Source: Bacilli bacterium (GTDB lineage: Bacteria; Bacillota_I; Bacilli_A; RFN20; CAG-826). From it: a DNA stretch of 49,823 nt. Positions 15,332-24,481 of this stretch are shown here, in pieces. Position 1 is the first letter of the stretch. Each line of letters opens with the position of its first letter. The stretch spans positions 1 to 49,823 of the forward strand of contig JAFUEZ010000012.1 in the NCBI GenBank assembly GCA_017470115.1, read 5' to 3'. The position numbers and the translations under genes are program-made. Below the pieces are notes generated by a model. That model was not told the origin of the DNA, did not search any database, and saw nothing but the letters and a program-made list of their open reading frames with translations.

Positions 15332-16262
15332 TCACATTCCTGTTCTACTTAACGAAGCTATTGAAGGATTAAATATTAAGCCAAATGGAACTTACGTTGA
15401 TGGAACATTAGGAAGAGCAGGGCATAGTTCTGAAATTCTTAAAAGATTAAACAATCAAGGTAAATTGATCTGCATAGATCAAGACCAAGAAGCTATCGAT
15501 TATTCAAACAATAAACTAAATAGCATTAGTCAAAATTACCAAATCTTTAAAAATAATTTCAGGAATCTTGATGAAGTACTAAAAGAAGTTGATGTTAATC
15601 AAGTTGATGGTTTCCTATTCGATCTAGGTGTTTCATCTCCGCAATTTGATGAAGATTATAGAGGATTCTCATATAACAAGGATGCAAAACTTGATATGAG
15701 AATGGATAGTGGAAATACATTAACTGCTGAAATTGTTGTTAACACATATTCACTTAACGAATTAACTAGGGTATTTAGAGAATATGGTGAAGACAAATTT
15801 TCTTATCAAATAGCTAAGAATATTGTTAAAGCAAGAAGCGAAAAGCCTATTGAATCAACATATGAATTGGTTGAGATAATTAAAAAGAGTAAATCAAAAT
15901 CAGAATTAGCAAAAGCTGGTCATCCAGCAAAACAAGTATTTCAAGCACTTCGTATAGAAGTTAATGATGAATTAAATGCATTAGAAGAAGCGCTTGAAAA
16001 ATCAGTTAAGTATCTAAAAGTTGGTGGAAGAATTGTTGTTATAACATTTCACAGCTTAGAAGATAGAATCGTTAAAAAGTTCTTTAAAAAAATGAGTGCT
16101 ATTGAAGGAAATAGATTGAATGATTATATCAATCCATCCGACATCAAAACTCCTGATTTTAAGGAAATTAATAGAAAAGTGATTGTTGCGAGCGAAGAAG
16201 AAATTGCAAACAATCGCAGAAGTAAAAGTGCAAAATTAAGGGTGTTAGAAAAAGTCAAATAA
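15318..16262 (+). CDS. rsmH: 16S rRNA (cytosine-1402-N4)-methyltransferase RsmH (MraW)
   Basis: The 314-residue methyltransferase begins HIPVLLNEAIEGL and has the SAM-binding loop YVDGTLGRAGHSSEIL. Further family segments are FDLGVSSPQFD, GFSYNKDAKLDMRMD, HPAKQVFQALRIEVNDEL and VVITFHSLEDRIVKKFF. It methylates C1402 of 16S rRNA near the P site. The frame is open from a TTG at 15309, but the ATG at 15318 fits the family N terminus better. It overlaps mraZ, the usual arrangement at the head of division clusters. Confidence 0.95.
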   Translation: MKSDSHIPVLLNEAIEGLNIKPNGTYVDGTLGRAGHSSEILKRLNNQGKLICIDQDQEAIDYSNNKLNSISQNYQIFKNNFRNLDEVLKEVDVNQVDGFLFDLGVSSPQFDEDYRGFSYNKDAKLDMRMDSGNTLTAEIVVNTYSLNELTRVFREYGEDKFSYQIAKNIVKARSEKPIESTYELVEIIKKSKSKSELAKAGHPAKQVFQALRIEVNDELNALEEALEKSVKYLKVGGRIVVITFHSLEDRIVKKFFKKMSAIEGNRLNDYINPSDIKTPDFKEINRKVIVASEEEIANNRRSKSAKLRVLEKVK

Positions 16263-16279
16263 CTAAGGGGGAAATTGTT

Positions 16280-16501
16280 ATGCAAGACAAATTAGTAAAA
16301 TATCATCACAGAGCTGTATTCTATTATTTTAAGAAAATTGGAATTAGTTTTTCTATTTTCCTAGGTGCTTTCGTAGCAGTAGCTATCCCTGTTTCAATTG
16401 CAGCAGCAGTAAATGCAACTGCAATTAATAATGATGAAGATTCATCAAAAGAGAACTCCGAAAAGGATTCTCAAACACTTTTAAGATTAGAAAACTTTTA
16501 A
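16280..16501 (+). CDS. Small single-pass membrane protein in the division cluster, unassigned
   Basis: This 73-residue protein has a basic N terminus with KYHHRAVFYYFKK, one hydrophobic helix (about residues 22-46, ending AAAVNATA), and an acidic/polar tail (NNDEDSSKENSEKDSQTLLRLENF). A good ribosome binding site, AGGGGGA, precedes the ATG. It holds the position where ftsL normally follows rsmH. FtsL is also small and single-pass, but I see no leucine-zipper heptads here, so the equivalence is only positional. A strong terminator follows directly. Confidence 0.75.
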   Translation: MQDKLVKYHHRAVFYYFKKIGISFSIFLGAFVAVAIPVSIAAAVNATAINNDEDSSKENSEKDSQTLLRLENF

Positions 16502-16524
16502 TTTTTAAATCTCCACGCAAAAGG

Positions 16525-16560
16525 AAATAGTACGACGCCCCTAATCGTACTATTTTTTTA
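16525..16560 (+). terminator. Rho-independent terminator after the mraZ-rsmH unit
   Basis: An 11-bp stem, AAATAGTACGA (16525-16535) with TCGTACTATTT (16545-16555), has loop CGCCCCTAA and continues into T residues. It shows that ftsA-ftsZ are transcribed separately from mraZ-rsmH. Confidence 0.9.
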
Positions 16561-16605
16561 CTAGAAAACTACTAAAAAACTACTAAAAATCTAATTTTTT
16601 TGTAA

Positions 16606-16634
16606 TTGTAGTTTTGTAAAAACTAGATTATAAT
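16606..16634 (+). promoter_or_regulatory. Promoter of ftsA (predicted leaderless)
   Basis: TTGTAG (16606-16611) and a perfect TATAAT (16629-16634) are 17 bases apart. The -10 box ends eight bases before the ftsA ATG at 16643 and there is no Shine-Dalgarno sequence, so the transcript should begin at 16641-16643. Confidence 0.65.
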
Positions 16635-16642
16635 TTTTATAT

Positions 16643-17914
16643 ATGAAACAAGTTGCAGCTTTAGAAATTTCAAATAGATGTTATAAATTGGTTATAGGAT
16701 ATGTTCTAGATAACAAAATTAACATAATTTATAAGACAAAAAAGCCTCTTAGTGTACCATTTAAAGATGGTGACATTTTTGATATTGGAAGTTTAAGTGA
16801 TGACTTAAGCAAAATTAATGCATTTGAAATCGATGGAGATTCCCATAAGCTTAAAGTTAAGATAAATGAAGTTGCTTTAATTTTGCCTTCATATGGCTTA
16901 GAAGTTTATAAATGTCAAAAGACCACAAACACAGTTTCGAATGTTTCTAAAATTGACAAAATTGATATTTCTAATGCTTTAGCGCTTGTTAAAAAAGAAA
17001 AATTACCTAACCCAAATAATGTTTTAGTTGATATTGTTCCTAACAAATTTATCATCGATGGAAATAGGGAATATATAGTTCCACCTTTAAATGAAATTTC
17101 GCAAACGATCACTATCGATACAAACGTATATACGCTTCCTTCAAAAATGATTTCAGATATGAAACATGCTTGTGAAAAATCTGGAATCAGAATTAAAAGA
17201 GAAGTTATAGCGCCAATTGGAGTTGCTCAACTTTTAGCAGGTTTAAAATTCAAATATCAAACTTATGTTTTAGTTGATATTTCTAGCAAAACTACAACAT
17301 TATCATTTGTTGGAAAGAACACAGTTTATTCTAGTAATTTCTTCTCATTAGGAATTGCTGATTTAACTGATAAATATATTACTGATTTCTCTATTACTCG
17401 TGAAAAAGCTGATGAGTTGAGAAATTTATATGGATTTGATCAAAGAAAATTAGATTATAATCCTCCAATTATCGAGAGCATGAATAGCAATGGTCAAATC
17501 AAAAAATATACTAAAGAAGATTTGAATAATTCAACTTCATCTTTCTTAAAAACATGGATAAGTTGGTTCTCTGGTTCGTTTAAGAGTTTGCTTGAACAAT
17601 ATCCAACATTAATGACAAACATTCCTCTTGTTTTGTTAGGAGAAGGCACAAAATTGAATGGGTTGAAGGAATATATGTTAAAAACATTTAATTCAAACCC
17701 ATTAGAAATTATCTCTTTACCAATAGTTGGTTGTAGAGATAATGAGTACGCAAATTGTTTAAGTGCTATCTATGTATCTTATTCCTATAGAGGCGCACTT
17801 GAAGATGATAATAAATTGCATGTTTCAGAACTCAATAGAATTACTGACTCAAATAGTACAAAAGAAAAGGTGAAAGAAAGAGACAAATATTCTGAACTTC
17901 ACGATGAATTATAA
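16643..17914 (+). CDS. ftsA: Cell division protein FtsA, divergent
   Basis: A 423-residue actin-fold ATPase upstream of ftsZ. Recognisable elements are the N-terminal phosphate-1 strand (QVAALEISNRCYKLVIGY), a 1C/SHS2-like insertion (about residues 85-165), phosphate 2 (VLVDISSKTTTLSF, near 212-225), and the adenosine motif (VLLGEGTKLNGLKEYM, near 332-347). The sequence is much diverged: LEISN for the usual LDIGT-type loop, and DISSKTT for DIGGGTT. The C terminus (KVKERDKYSELHDEL) is entirely charged and shows no amphipathic membrane-targeting helix, which normal FtsA needs to tether FtsZ. Function as FtsZ partner is inferred mainly from position. Confidence 0.8.
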   Translation: MKQVAALEISNRCYKLVIGYVLDNKINIIYKTKKPLSVPFKDGDIFDIGSLSDDLSKINAFEIDGDSHKLKVKINEVALILPSYGLEVYKCQKTTNTVSNVSKIDKIDISNALALVKKEKLPNPNNVLVDIVPNKFIIDGNREYIVPPLNEISQTITIDTNVYTLPSKMISDMKHACEKSGIRIKREVIAPIGVAQLLAGLKFKYQTYVLVDISSKTTTLSFVGKNTVYSSNFFSLGIADLTDKYITDFSITREKADELRNLYGFDQRKLDYNPPIIESMNSNGQIKKYTKEDLNNSTSSFLKTWISWFSGSFKSLLEQYPTLMTNIPLVLLGEGTKLNGLKEYMLKTFNSNPLEIISLPIVGCRDNEYANCLSAIYVSYSYRGALEDDNKLHVSELNRITDSNSTKEKVKERDKYSELHDEL

Positions 17915-17925
17915 GGAGATTGAAT

Positions 17926-19089
17926 ATGCCATACACAGATTTAGATTCCTTTGAACCAGTTGCAAGAATTGTTGTAATTGGTGTTGGCGGTGCAGGAAGC
18001 AATGCCGTTAATAGAATGATTGATGAAAACATTAGAAATGTTGAATTTTATGTCGCAAATACAGATAAACAAGCATTATCTCTTTCAAAAGCACCTAATA
18101 GAGTAATTTTAGGCGAATCCATTACTAATGGATTAGGTGCTGGTGGTGAACCAAGTGTTGGTAAAGCGGCTGCTGAAGCTAGTGAAAAAGAAATAAAGCA
18201 AATTGTTCAAGGTGCAAATATGGTATTTATCGCTGCTGGTATGGGCGGTGGAACAGGTACTGGAGCATCTCCAATTATTGCAAAATATGCTAAAGAAGAA
18301 GGCGCTTTAACTGTTGCCATTGTTACGCGTCCTTTCTCATTTGAAGGAACTAAGCACACAACTTACTCAATTGAAGGATTAAATGATTTAAAATCAAATG
18401 TCGATAGTTTAATCGTTGTTTCAAATGATAAATTGCTCATGAATTCAGGAAATTTACCAATTGGTGAAGCTTTTTCAGAAGCAGACAAAATTCTTGCACA
18501 ATCCGTTAAAACAATTACAGACTTAATTTTAATGCCAGCTGTTATCAATTTAGATTTTGCTGATGTTAACAATACACTTAAAGATAGCGGAATTGCTTTG
18601 ATTGGATTTGGTATGGGTCAAGGCGAAAATAGAAGTGAAGACGCTGCAATGACAGCTTTAAATTGCCCATTAATTGAACAATCTGTTCAAGGAGCAAGAA
18701 AAGCTATTTGTCATGTTACTTGTGGTCCTCAAGTTTCGCTTTATGAATGTCAAGAAACTGTTAATAGAATTATTGAAGCAAGCGGTGGACAACTTGATCT
18801 TAAATTTGGTATTTCCATTAACGATCAATTAAGTGACCAAATTATGCTCAGTATTATCGCAAGTTCTTTTACAAACGATGTTACTTTTGGAATTTCAAAA
18901 TCTCAATCATCAAATACGCAACAAAATAGCCAATTTTCATTATTTGATAACGATTCTTTTGCAAAGAATCCACAAACTAAAGGTGCTGAAGGTCAAGAAG
19001 TTTCTAATGAAAGCGGTGAAACTCCAAAACAAGATAATTACCTTGATGGAGATAGTATTATCCCAGATTTCTTGGAAGGTAAATTTTAA
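17926..19089 (+). CDS. ftsZ: Cell division protein FtsZ
   Basis: The tubulin-like GTPase that forms the division ring, 387 residues. Seen: GVGGAGSNAVNRM (GTP loop), the tubulin signature GGGTGTGA (107-114), the T7 loop in NLDFADV, and the C-terminal conserved peptide SIIPDFLEGKF joined by a Gln/Asn/Ser-rich linker. That peptide is the docking site for FtsA and other partners. The frame is open from a TTG at 17920; AAGGAG (17913-17918) is correctly spaced for the ATG at 17926. It is 11 bases after ftsA. Confidence 0.98.
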   Translation: MPYTDLDSFEPVARIVVIGVGGAGSNAVNRMIDENIRNVEFYVANTDKQALSLSKAPNRVILGESITNGLGAGGEPSVGKAAAEASEKEIKQIVQGANMVFIAAGMGGGTGTGASPIIAKYAKEEGALTVAIVTRPFSFEGTKHTTYSIEGLNDLKSNVDSLIVVSNDKLLMNSGNLPIGEAFSEADKILAQSVKTITDLILMPAVINLDFADVNNTLKDSGIALIGFGMGQGENRSEDAAMTALNCPLIEQSVQGARKAICHVTCGPQVSLYECQETVNRIIEASGGQLDLKFGISINDQLSDQIMLSIIASSFTNDVTFGISKSQSSNTQQNSQFSLFDNDSFAKNPQTKGAEGQEVSNESGETPKQDNYLDGDSIIPDFLEGKF

Positions 19090-19105
19090 TTTAGAATTAT
19101 AATTC

Positions 19106-19134
19106 TTGAAATATAGACGTTAATAATTTATTAT
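19106..19134 (+). promoter_or_regulatory. Promoter of the ileS T-box transcript
   Basis: TTGAAA (19106-19111) and TATTAT (19129-19134) are 17 bases apart, giving a start near 19141. A near-perfect inverted repeat GTTAATAA/TTATTAAC (19119-19138) covers the -10 box and could be an operator or simply an AT-rich terminator-like stem for ftsZ. Confidence 0.55.
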
Positions 19135-19140
19135 TAACGG

Positions 19141-19326
19141 CGAAAGACAAGTCTTATTGAAGTAGTCTTATTAGCGAGTTGCGATTGGTGAAAGGCAACA
19201 AGACGAAGCTCTAAGGTATCACTTTCTAGTAAATTACATAAATTTAAACGAGTGATTAGAAGATTTTTCTAATAACTAAGGTGGTACCACGTGAAAGCGT
19301 CCTTAGATTTCTAAGGATTTTTTTAT
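19141..19326 (+). ncRNA. T-box leader of ileS (isoleucine)
   Basis: The core AAGGTGGTACCACG (19278-19291) is an exact T-box motif. The antiterminator pairs CTAAGG (19276-19281) with CCTTAG (19301-19306). The competing terminator is TCCTTAG (19300-19306) with CTAAGGA (19311-19317) followed by seven T. In the stem I region an ATC triplet at 19218-19220 followed by A is the likely isoleucine specifier, matching the downstream gene. Low charged tRNA-Ile would allow readthrough into ileS. Confidence 0.93.
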
Positions 19327-19342
19327 TTAAAGGAGTAGGAAA

Positions 19343-22069
19343 ATGGAAGTTAAACAATCATTATTAATGCCAAAAACTGACTTTGAGATGAGGGGTAACC
19401 TTGCTCAAAAAGAACCAGTTTTAGTTCAAAAATGGAGCGAAGATAGAGTTTATCAAAAGATGAACGAATGCAAAGATTTAGAATTTGTTCTTCATGATGG
19501 ACCTCCATATGCAAACGGAGCAATGCATTGTGGCCATATGTTAAATAGAGTTTTAAAAGACTTTGTTATCAGATTTAAAAACATGTCTGGATTTAAAACT
19601 CCATTTGTTTTTGGATGGGATACACACGGATTGCCAATTGAAAACATGGTTACAAAAAGTGGTGTTAACAGAAAGACTACTCCAATTATTGAATTTAGAG
19701 AAAAATGTAGAGAATACGCTTTAACTCAAGTTGAAAGACAAAAACAAGATATTAAAAGACTTGGCTGTTTAGGTGATTATGATAATCCTTATATCACTTT
19801 AAAACCAGAATTTGAGGCAAGAGAAATTGAAGCTTTCTCAACAATGGCTTTAAAAGGATTAATTTATAAAGGATTAAAACCAGTTTATTGGTCACCAAGT
19901 AGTGAAAGTGCTCTTGCTGAAGCAGAAATTGAATATGCTGATGTTAAAGCATATACAATTTTTGTTAAAATGCACGTAAAAGATGGCAAAGGAATTGTCG
20001 ATAATGATGCTTCATTTGTCATTTGGACAACAACTCCATGGACACTTCCTGCAAACCTTGCTATTGCCGCTCACCCAGATTTTATTTATGGTGAATTTGA
20101 TACAGATAAAGGCAAATTAGTTTTCCTTGAAGATTTAAAAGAACAGCTAAGTGAAAAATTAGGTCTTTCAAAATGTGAACTTTTAAAGAGATTTAAAGGA
20201 AGAGAACTTGAATATATTGTTTGTAAACATCCATTCTATACAAGAGATTCTTTAGTTATCAATGCTGATTATGTCACAGGTGATAGTGGTACAGGTTTAG
20301 TTCATATTGCTCCAGGCCATGGTGCTGAAGACTATAATGCATGCTTAAAATATGGTTTCAAAGCATATTGTCCTGTTGATGAACATGGAAAAATGATGGA
20401 AGAATGCGGCGAACGTTTAGCTGGATTATTCTATAAAGATGCAAATTTAGAAGTTTTAAAGATTCTTGAAGAAGAAGGCGTTTTGCTTAAAGAAGAAGAT
20501 ATTGTCCATAGTTATCCACACGATTGGCGTACACATAAACCTGTTATTTTTAGAGCTACTCCACAATGGTTCTGCTCAATTGAACCTATTAGAGATGAAT
20601 TAATTAAAGCAATTCATGAAGTAAAATGGGCTCCTGCATGGGGTGAGCAACGTATGGTTAACATGATTAAAGATCGTGCAGATTGGTGTATTTCTCGTCA
20701 AAGAGTATGGGGCGTTCCAATTCCAATTATTTATTGTGAAGATGGCACTCCAATCATTGAAAAAGAAGTTTTTGATCATATTATTTCTTTAATTAGAGAA
20801 AATGGTTCATCTATTTGGTACAAATTAGATGAAAAAGAGCTTTTACCAGAAGGATATAAAAACGAACATTCTCCAAATGGAATCTTTAAAAAAGAAAAAG
20901 ATATTATGGATGTTTGGTTTGATAGCGGTTCAAGCTGGAATGGAGTCTTAAGAGAAAGAGGAATTAAATATCCATCTGATTTATATTTAGAAGGAAGCGA
21001 TCAATATAGAGGTTGGTTTAACTCAAGTTTAATCGTTTCTTTAGCAACAACTGGACATTCTCCATATAAACAAGTTGTTTCTCATGGTTTTGTCATGGAC
21101 GAAAAATGGGAAAAGATGTCAAAATCTAAAGGAAATGGTCTTGATCCATTAAAGATTATTAATGTTTATGGCGCAGATGTTTTAAGATTATGGGCAGCTT
21201 TAACTGATTATCAACAAGATGTTAGAATTAGCGAAAATATCGTTAAAACAATTTCAGAACAATATAGAAAAATCAGAAATACATTTAGATTCTTACTTGG
21301 TAATTTAGCTAATGGTTCCTTAGAAGATACATTCAAAGAAGAAGATAAACAATCTGAATTAGAAGAGATTGATTTATTCATTCTTGCTAGACTTGAAGAA
21401 GTCAAAAATAAAGTAATTGATGCAATGAATTCATATAATTTCATCAACGCTATTAGTGAAATTATGAAATTTATTTCTGATGATTTATCAAGTTTTTATC
21501 TTGATATCGCTAAAGATATTCTTTATTGTGAAGCAAAAACAAGCAAACGTAGATTACAAGTTCAAACCGTTTTAAATGAACTCGTTTCTACCTTAATGTG
21601 CTTATTAAATCCAATAATTCCATTTACTATGGATGAAGTTAATAAGAATTATCCTCTTAAAACACAAGAAAATGTTATGTATTATTCGTATCCAGAAAAA
21701 TCTAATGTATATGATGCAAAAGTTCTTGAAAATTATAAGCTCATGAAAGCTTTAAGAGATAAAGTTCTTTTACAACTTGAAAAAACAAGAAGTGAACAAA
21801 TTATTGGTAGTGCTCAAGAAGCAAAAGTTGAACTTAACATTAAAGATGAAGCAACTTTAGCTGAATTGAAGAAATTTGATGAAGCAGAACTTGCTAGATT
21901 CTTCATTGTTTCAGAAGTTGAACTCAAAAGCGAGGGCGAAGAAGTTAAAGTTTCAAAACATTTAGGCATTAAATGCGATAGATGCTGGAATTATTTTGAT
22001 AAATATAAGATTAAGGAAGTTGAAGGAACTCACTTATGCGAAAGATGCTTGAAGGCCTTAGAAAAATAA
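19343..22069 (+). CDS. ileS: Isoleucine-tRNA ligase
   Basis: A 908-residue class I synthetase. The HIGH motif is HCGH (62-65, in PPYANGAMHCGHMLN) and KMSKS is at 591-595. The editing domain lies near residues 185-390 (WTTTPWTLPANLAIA, TGTGLVHIAPGHG). The C-terminal zinc ribbon has Cys878, Cys881, Cys899 and Cys902. This zinc-bearing form is the bacterial mupirocin-sensitive type. RBS AAAGGAG lies 8 bases upstream. Regulated by the T-box leader. Its last 34 bases overlap lspA. Confidence 0.97.
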   Translation: MEVKQSLLMPKTDFEMRGNLAQKEPVLVQKWSEDRVYQKMNECKDLEFVLHDGPPYANGAMHCGHMLNRVLKDFVIRFKNMSGFKTPFVFGWDTHGLPIENMVTKSGVNRKTTPIIEFREKCREYALTQVERQKQDIKRLGCLGDYDNPYITLKPEFEAREIEAFSTMALKGLIYKGLKPVYWSPSSESALAEAEIEYADVKAYTIFVKMHVKDGKGIVDNDASFVIWTTTPWTLPANLAIAAHPDFIYGEFDTDKGKLVFLEDLKEQLSEKLGLSKCELLKRFKGRELEYIVCKHPFYTRDSLVINADYVTGDSGTGLVHIAPGHGAEDYNACLKYGFKAYCPVDEHGKMMEECGERLAGLFYKDANLEVLKILEEEGVLLKEEDIVHSYPHDWRTHKPVIFRATPQWFCSIEPIRDELIKAIHEVKWAPAWGEQRMVNMIKDRADWCISRQRVWGVPIPIIYCEDGTPIIEKEVFDHIISLIRENGSSIWYKLDEKELLPEGYKNEHSPNGIFKKEKDIMDVWFDSGSSWNGVLRERGIKYPSDLYLEGSDQYRGWFNSSLIVSLATTGHSPYKQVVSHGFVMDEKWEKMSKSKGNGLDPLKIINVYGADVLRLWAALTDYQQDVRISENIVKTISEQYRKIRNTFRFLLGNLANGSLEDTFKEEDKQSELEEIDLFILARLEEVKNKVIDAMNSYNFINAISEIMKFISDDLSSFYLDIAKDILYCEAKTSKRRLQVQTVLNELVSTLMCLLNPIIPFTMDEVNKNYPLKTQENVMYYSYPEKSNVYDAKVLENYKLMKALRDKVLLQLEKTRSEQIIGSAQEAKVELNIKDEATLAELKKFDEAELARFFIVSEVELKSEGEEVKVSKHLGIKCDRCWNYFDKYKIKEVEGTHLCERCLKALEK

Positions 22070-22665
22070 AAATTAAAGATTATCTTATTTTTATAATCTA
22101 TTTTAGTTTGATAGCTGTCGCTTGCATTGCATTAGATCAAGCGAGTAAATACATTGCTGTAGCTAATTTAGAAGAAGGAACAGTTTCTAGTTTTATTCCT
22201 AATTTTATTGATTGGTTTTTAACTTATAATAAAGGTGCTGCTTGGGGATTAGGTGGAAATCAGATTTTCTCACGTATCCTTTTAGTAAGTATATCTTGGA
22301 TTGTTGCTCTTTTTATCCCTGGTTATGTTATTTTTCAAATGTCAAAAGGTACGAAATTTAAGGTATTATTTGGTGTTTGCTTAGCTTTAATTTGGGGTGG
22401 AGATATAGGAAATTTAGTTGATAGAACATTCTTTTTTGAAAGAGGTGTTATCGATTTCATTTCGATTCAATCTTGGTGGCCTGGATTTGGAATATTTAAT
22501 TTAGCTGATTCTTTCTTGGTTGTTGGCATTTTTGCTCTTGTAATCTATTTGATTATCGAAGAAATTCAACATCAAATCGCTGAGAAAAAGAAAAATGAAG
22601 AAGCTTTAAAGCAAGAAAAAGAAGAAAAAAATAAAGAAAAAGAAGCAGAAAATAATGAAGAATAA
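22036..22665 (+). CDS. lspA: Lipoprotein signal peptidase (signal peptidase II)
   Basis: LspA cleaves signal peptides of lipidated prolipoproteins in the membrane. Four hydrophobic helices and the family motifs are present: LDQASKYIA, TYNKGAAWG, GGDIGNLVDR and FNLADSF. The catalytic aspartates are Asp129 and Asp158. At 209 residues it is longer than usual (about 150-170) because of a Lys/Glu-rich, probably coiled-coil tail (residues about 175-209). The start at 22036 lies inside ileS and has AAGGA eight bases upstream; an ATG three codons later is possible. The lipoprotein ApbE in this window is one likely client. Confidence 0.94.
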   Translation: MRKMLEGLRKIKIKDYLIFIIYFSLIAVACIALDQASKYIAVANLEEGTVSSFIPNFIDWFLTYNKGAAWGLGGNQIFSRILLVSISWIVALFIPGYVIFQMSKGTKFKVLFGVCLALIWGGDIGNLVDRTFFFERGVIDFISIQSWWPGFGIFNLADSFLVVGIFALVIYLIIEEIQHQIAEKKKNEEALKQEKEEKNKEKEAENNEE

Positions 22666-23563
22666 ATCTTATATAATTGAGAAAAAAGATGAGACATTAC
22701 GTTTAGATAAAGTTTTATCTCTTTTTGAAAATGATTATTCTAGAGCTTATATTTCTAATTTAATAAAGCAAAATAATGTGACCGTTAACGGAGAATTTGA
22801 ATCACCATCATATAAGGTAAAGGTGGGAGATTTAATTGAAGTAAATTTTGAAGAGAAAGAATCTAACATGGATTTAGAACCTTTGAACTTAAAATTAGAC
22901 ATTATTTATGAAGATGATGATTTAATAGTCATTAATAAGCCTGCAGGATTAGTCGTCCATCCTGGAAGCGGACATCAAAATGATACACTTGTTAATGCTT
23001 TAATCTATAATAAAAAGCAACTTTCGACAATAAACGGATTAAATAGAATAGGAATTGTTCATAGAATAGATAAAGATACAAGTGGATTATTATTAATTTG
23101 TAAAAACGATTATATTCATAATCAAATAGCAGAACAGCTCAAAGATCACTCTATGCATAGAGAATATATTGCCTTAGTTGATGGAGTGATTCCTGATAAT
23201 GAAGGCAAAATTATTGGAAAAATTGGTCGAGATAAGCAAAATCGACTTAAAATGGCAATTGATAATCAAAATGGAAAAGATGCTGTTACTAGATTTACGG
23301 TTGAAAAGAGATTTAATAAATATACTCTTGTTAGATTAAAACTTGAAACAGGAAGAACACACCAAATTAGAGTTCATATGTCTTCGATTGGATTCCCTGT
23401 TACAGGAGATAAATTATATGGTGGTTCGACTTATTTATATAAAAATGGTCAGCTCTTACATGCATATCAATTAACTTTCTATCATCCAATATTAAAAAAA
23501 GAAATGTCATTTAAATGCGACATTCCTCAATATTTTAAAGAAATTATTGATAAATTAGATTAA
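22655..23563 (+). CDS. rluD: RluD-family 23S rRNA pseudouridine synthase
   Basis: The 302-residue protein has an N-terminal S4 RNA-binding domain (RLDKVLSLFENDYSRAYISNLI, residues about 13-34). The pseudouridine synthase domain follows, with the catalytic aspartate in HRIDKDTSG (Asp139) and the later GRTHQIRVHMSSIG segment. It follows lspA with a small overlap, as in most Bacillota (ylyB of Bacillus). The exact uridine targets of the Bacillota homologue are not assumed. Its 3' end overlaps the converging rnhC gene by nine bases. Confidence 0.93.
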   Translation: MKNKSYIIEKKDETLRLDKVLSLFENDYSRAYISNLIKQNNVTVNGEFESPSYKVKVGDLIEVNFEEKESNMDLEPLNLKLDIIYEDDDLIVINKPAGLVVHPGSGHQNDTLVNALIYNKKQLSTINGLNRIGIVHRIDKDTSGLLLICKNDYIHNQIAEQLKDHSMHREYIALVDGVIPDNEGKIIGKIGRDKQNRLKMAIDNQNGKDAVTRFTVEKRFNKYTLVRLKLETGRTHQIRVHMSSIGFPVTGDKLYGGSTYLYKNGQLLHAYQLTFYHPILKKEMSFKCDIPQYFKEIIDKLD

Positions 23564-24481
23564 ACTAGGTGATTCATTGAGAACTTCAAGGTAATTCTTG
23601 AAGTTTTTCTTTACTATTTTGTTAAATTCTTCAATTCCAAATTTATCAACGAAAGCTTTTGCAAAGGTATTCACGTTTTCACCTGCTCCAAGAGGTATTG
23701 CAATACCATATTTTTCACTTAAATTTTTAATTTGTTCTAAGAAAATATATCTTGCTATGCAGCTTGCAAGAGCAACAGATGGAAATGCAGACTCACCTTT
23801 TTCTCTGAATACGATTTCTTTTTGAATTCTTTGACAGCCAAAAAGATATTCGTAATACTTTTCTTCATCAACAAATTGATCTACATATATATTTTTGACA
23901 TATGGGCATCTATCATGGAGGTTAACTAAAACATGATTGTGACCAATTGCTTTAATTCTATTCATGTTCATTCCACGACTAATTGCTTCATTATAACGCT
24001 CGTTAGAGATAACTTTGCACATATAATGAACTTTTTTAAGGATTAATGGGACAATTTTGCAGATTTTTTCATCATTTAATTTTTTAGAATCGGTAATTCC
24101 ATATTCATTGATTACTTTCATTGTGTCATGGTCAACATAAGCTGAACAAATAACAATAGGGCCAAAGAAATCTCCTGTTCCAACTTCATCACTACCGATT
24201 TGTTGATCGACATCGATATATTCCAATGCCTCTTTTTCGTTTTTTACCTTCTTTGGAAGAAGAGAAGGGGCATTTGAATAAGCTTTAGCAATTTCCATTG
24301 CGTTTTCACCTTGGATTGTGACGTTATAAAAATTTCTTTTCTTATTATCGTATGCTGTAATGATATTTGTTTCTGTTCTTGCAGCAAACAAAATATAACC
24401 AATATTTCTTGCGGTTATATTATCACTATATTCAGCTTCAAGTTTTTTTAAAGCTTCTGCAGTAACCTTAATCGTAATCAT
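23555..24481 (-). CDS. rnhC: Ribonuclease HIII
   Basis: A 308-residue type 2 RNase H with the N-terminal TBP-like DUF3378 domain (residues about 1-85) that distinguishes HIII from HII. The catalytic domain shows IGSDEVGTGDFFGP, ITDSKKLND and YVDQFVD, carrying the acidic active-site residues. It removes RNA from RNA-DNA hybrids. It diverges from mutS2, with which rnhC is often linked in Bacilli. A -10-like TGCTAAAAT on the minus strand ends about seven bases before the ATG, so this mRNA too may be leaderless. Confidence 0.94.
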   Translation of the reverse strand: MITIKVTAEALKKLEAEYSDNITARNIGYILFAARTETNIITAYDNKKRNFYNVTIQGENAMEIAKAYSNAPSLLPKKVKNEKEALEYIDVDQQIGSDEVGTGDFFGPIVICSAYVDHDTMKVINEYGITDSKKLNDEKICKIVPLILKKVHYMCKVISNERYNEAISRGMNMNRIKAIGHNHVLVNLHDRCPYVKNIYVDQFVDEEKYYEYLFGCQRIQKEIVFREKGESAFPSVALASCIARYIFLEQIKNLSEKYGIAIPLGAGENVNTFAKAFVDKFGIEEFNKIVKKNFKNYLEVLNESPSLI

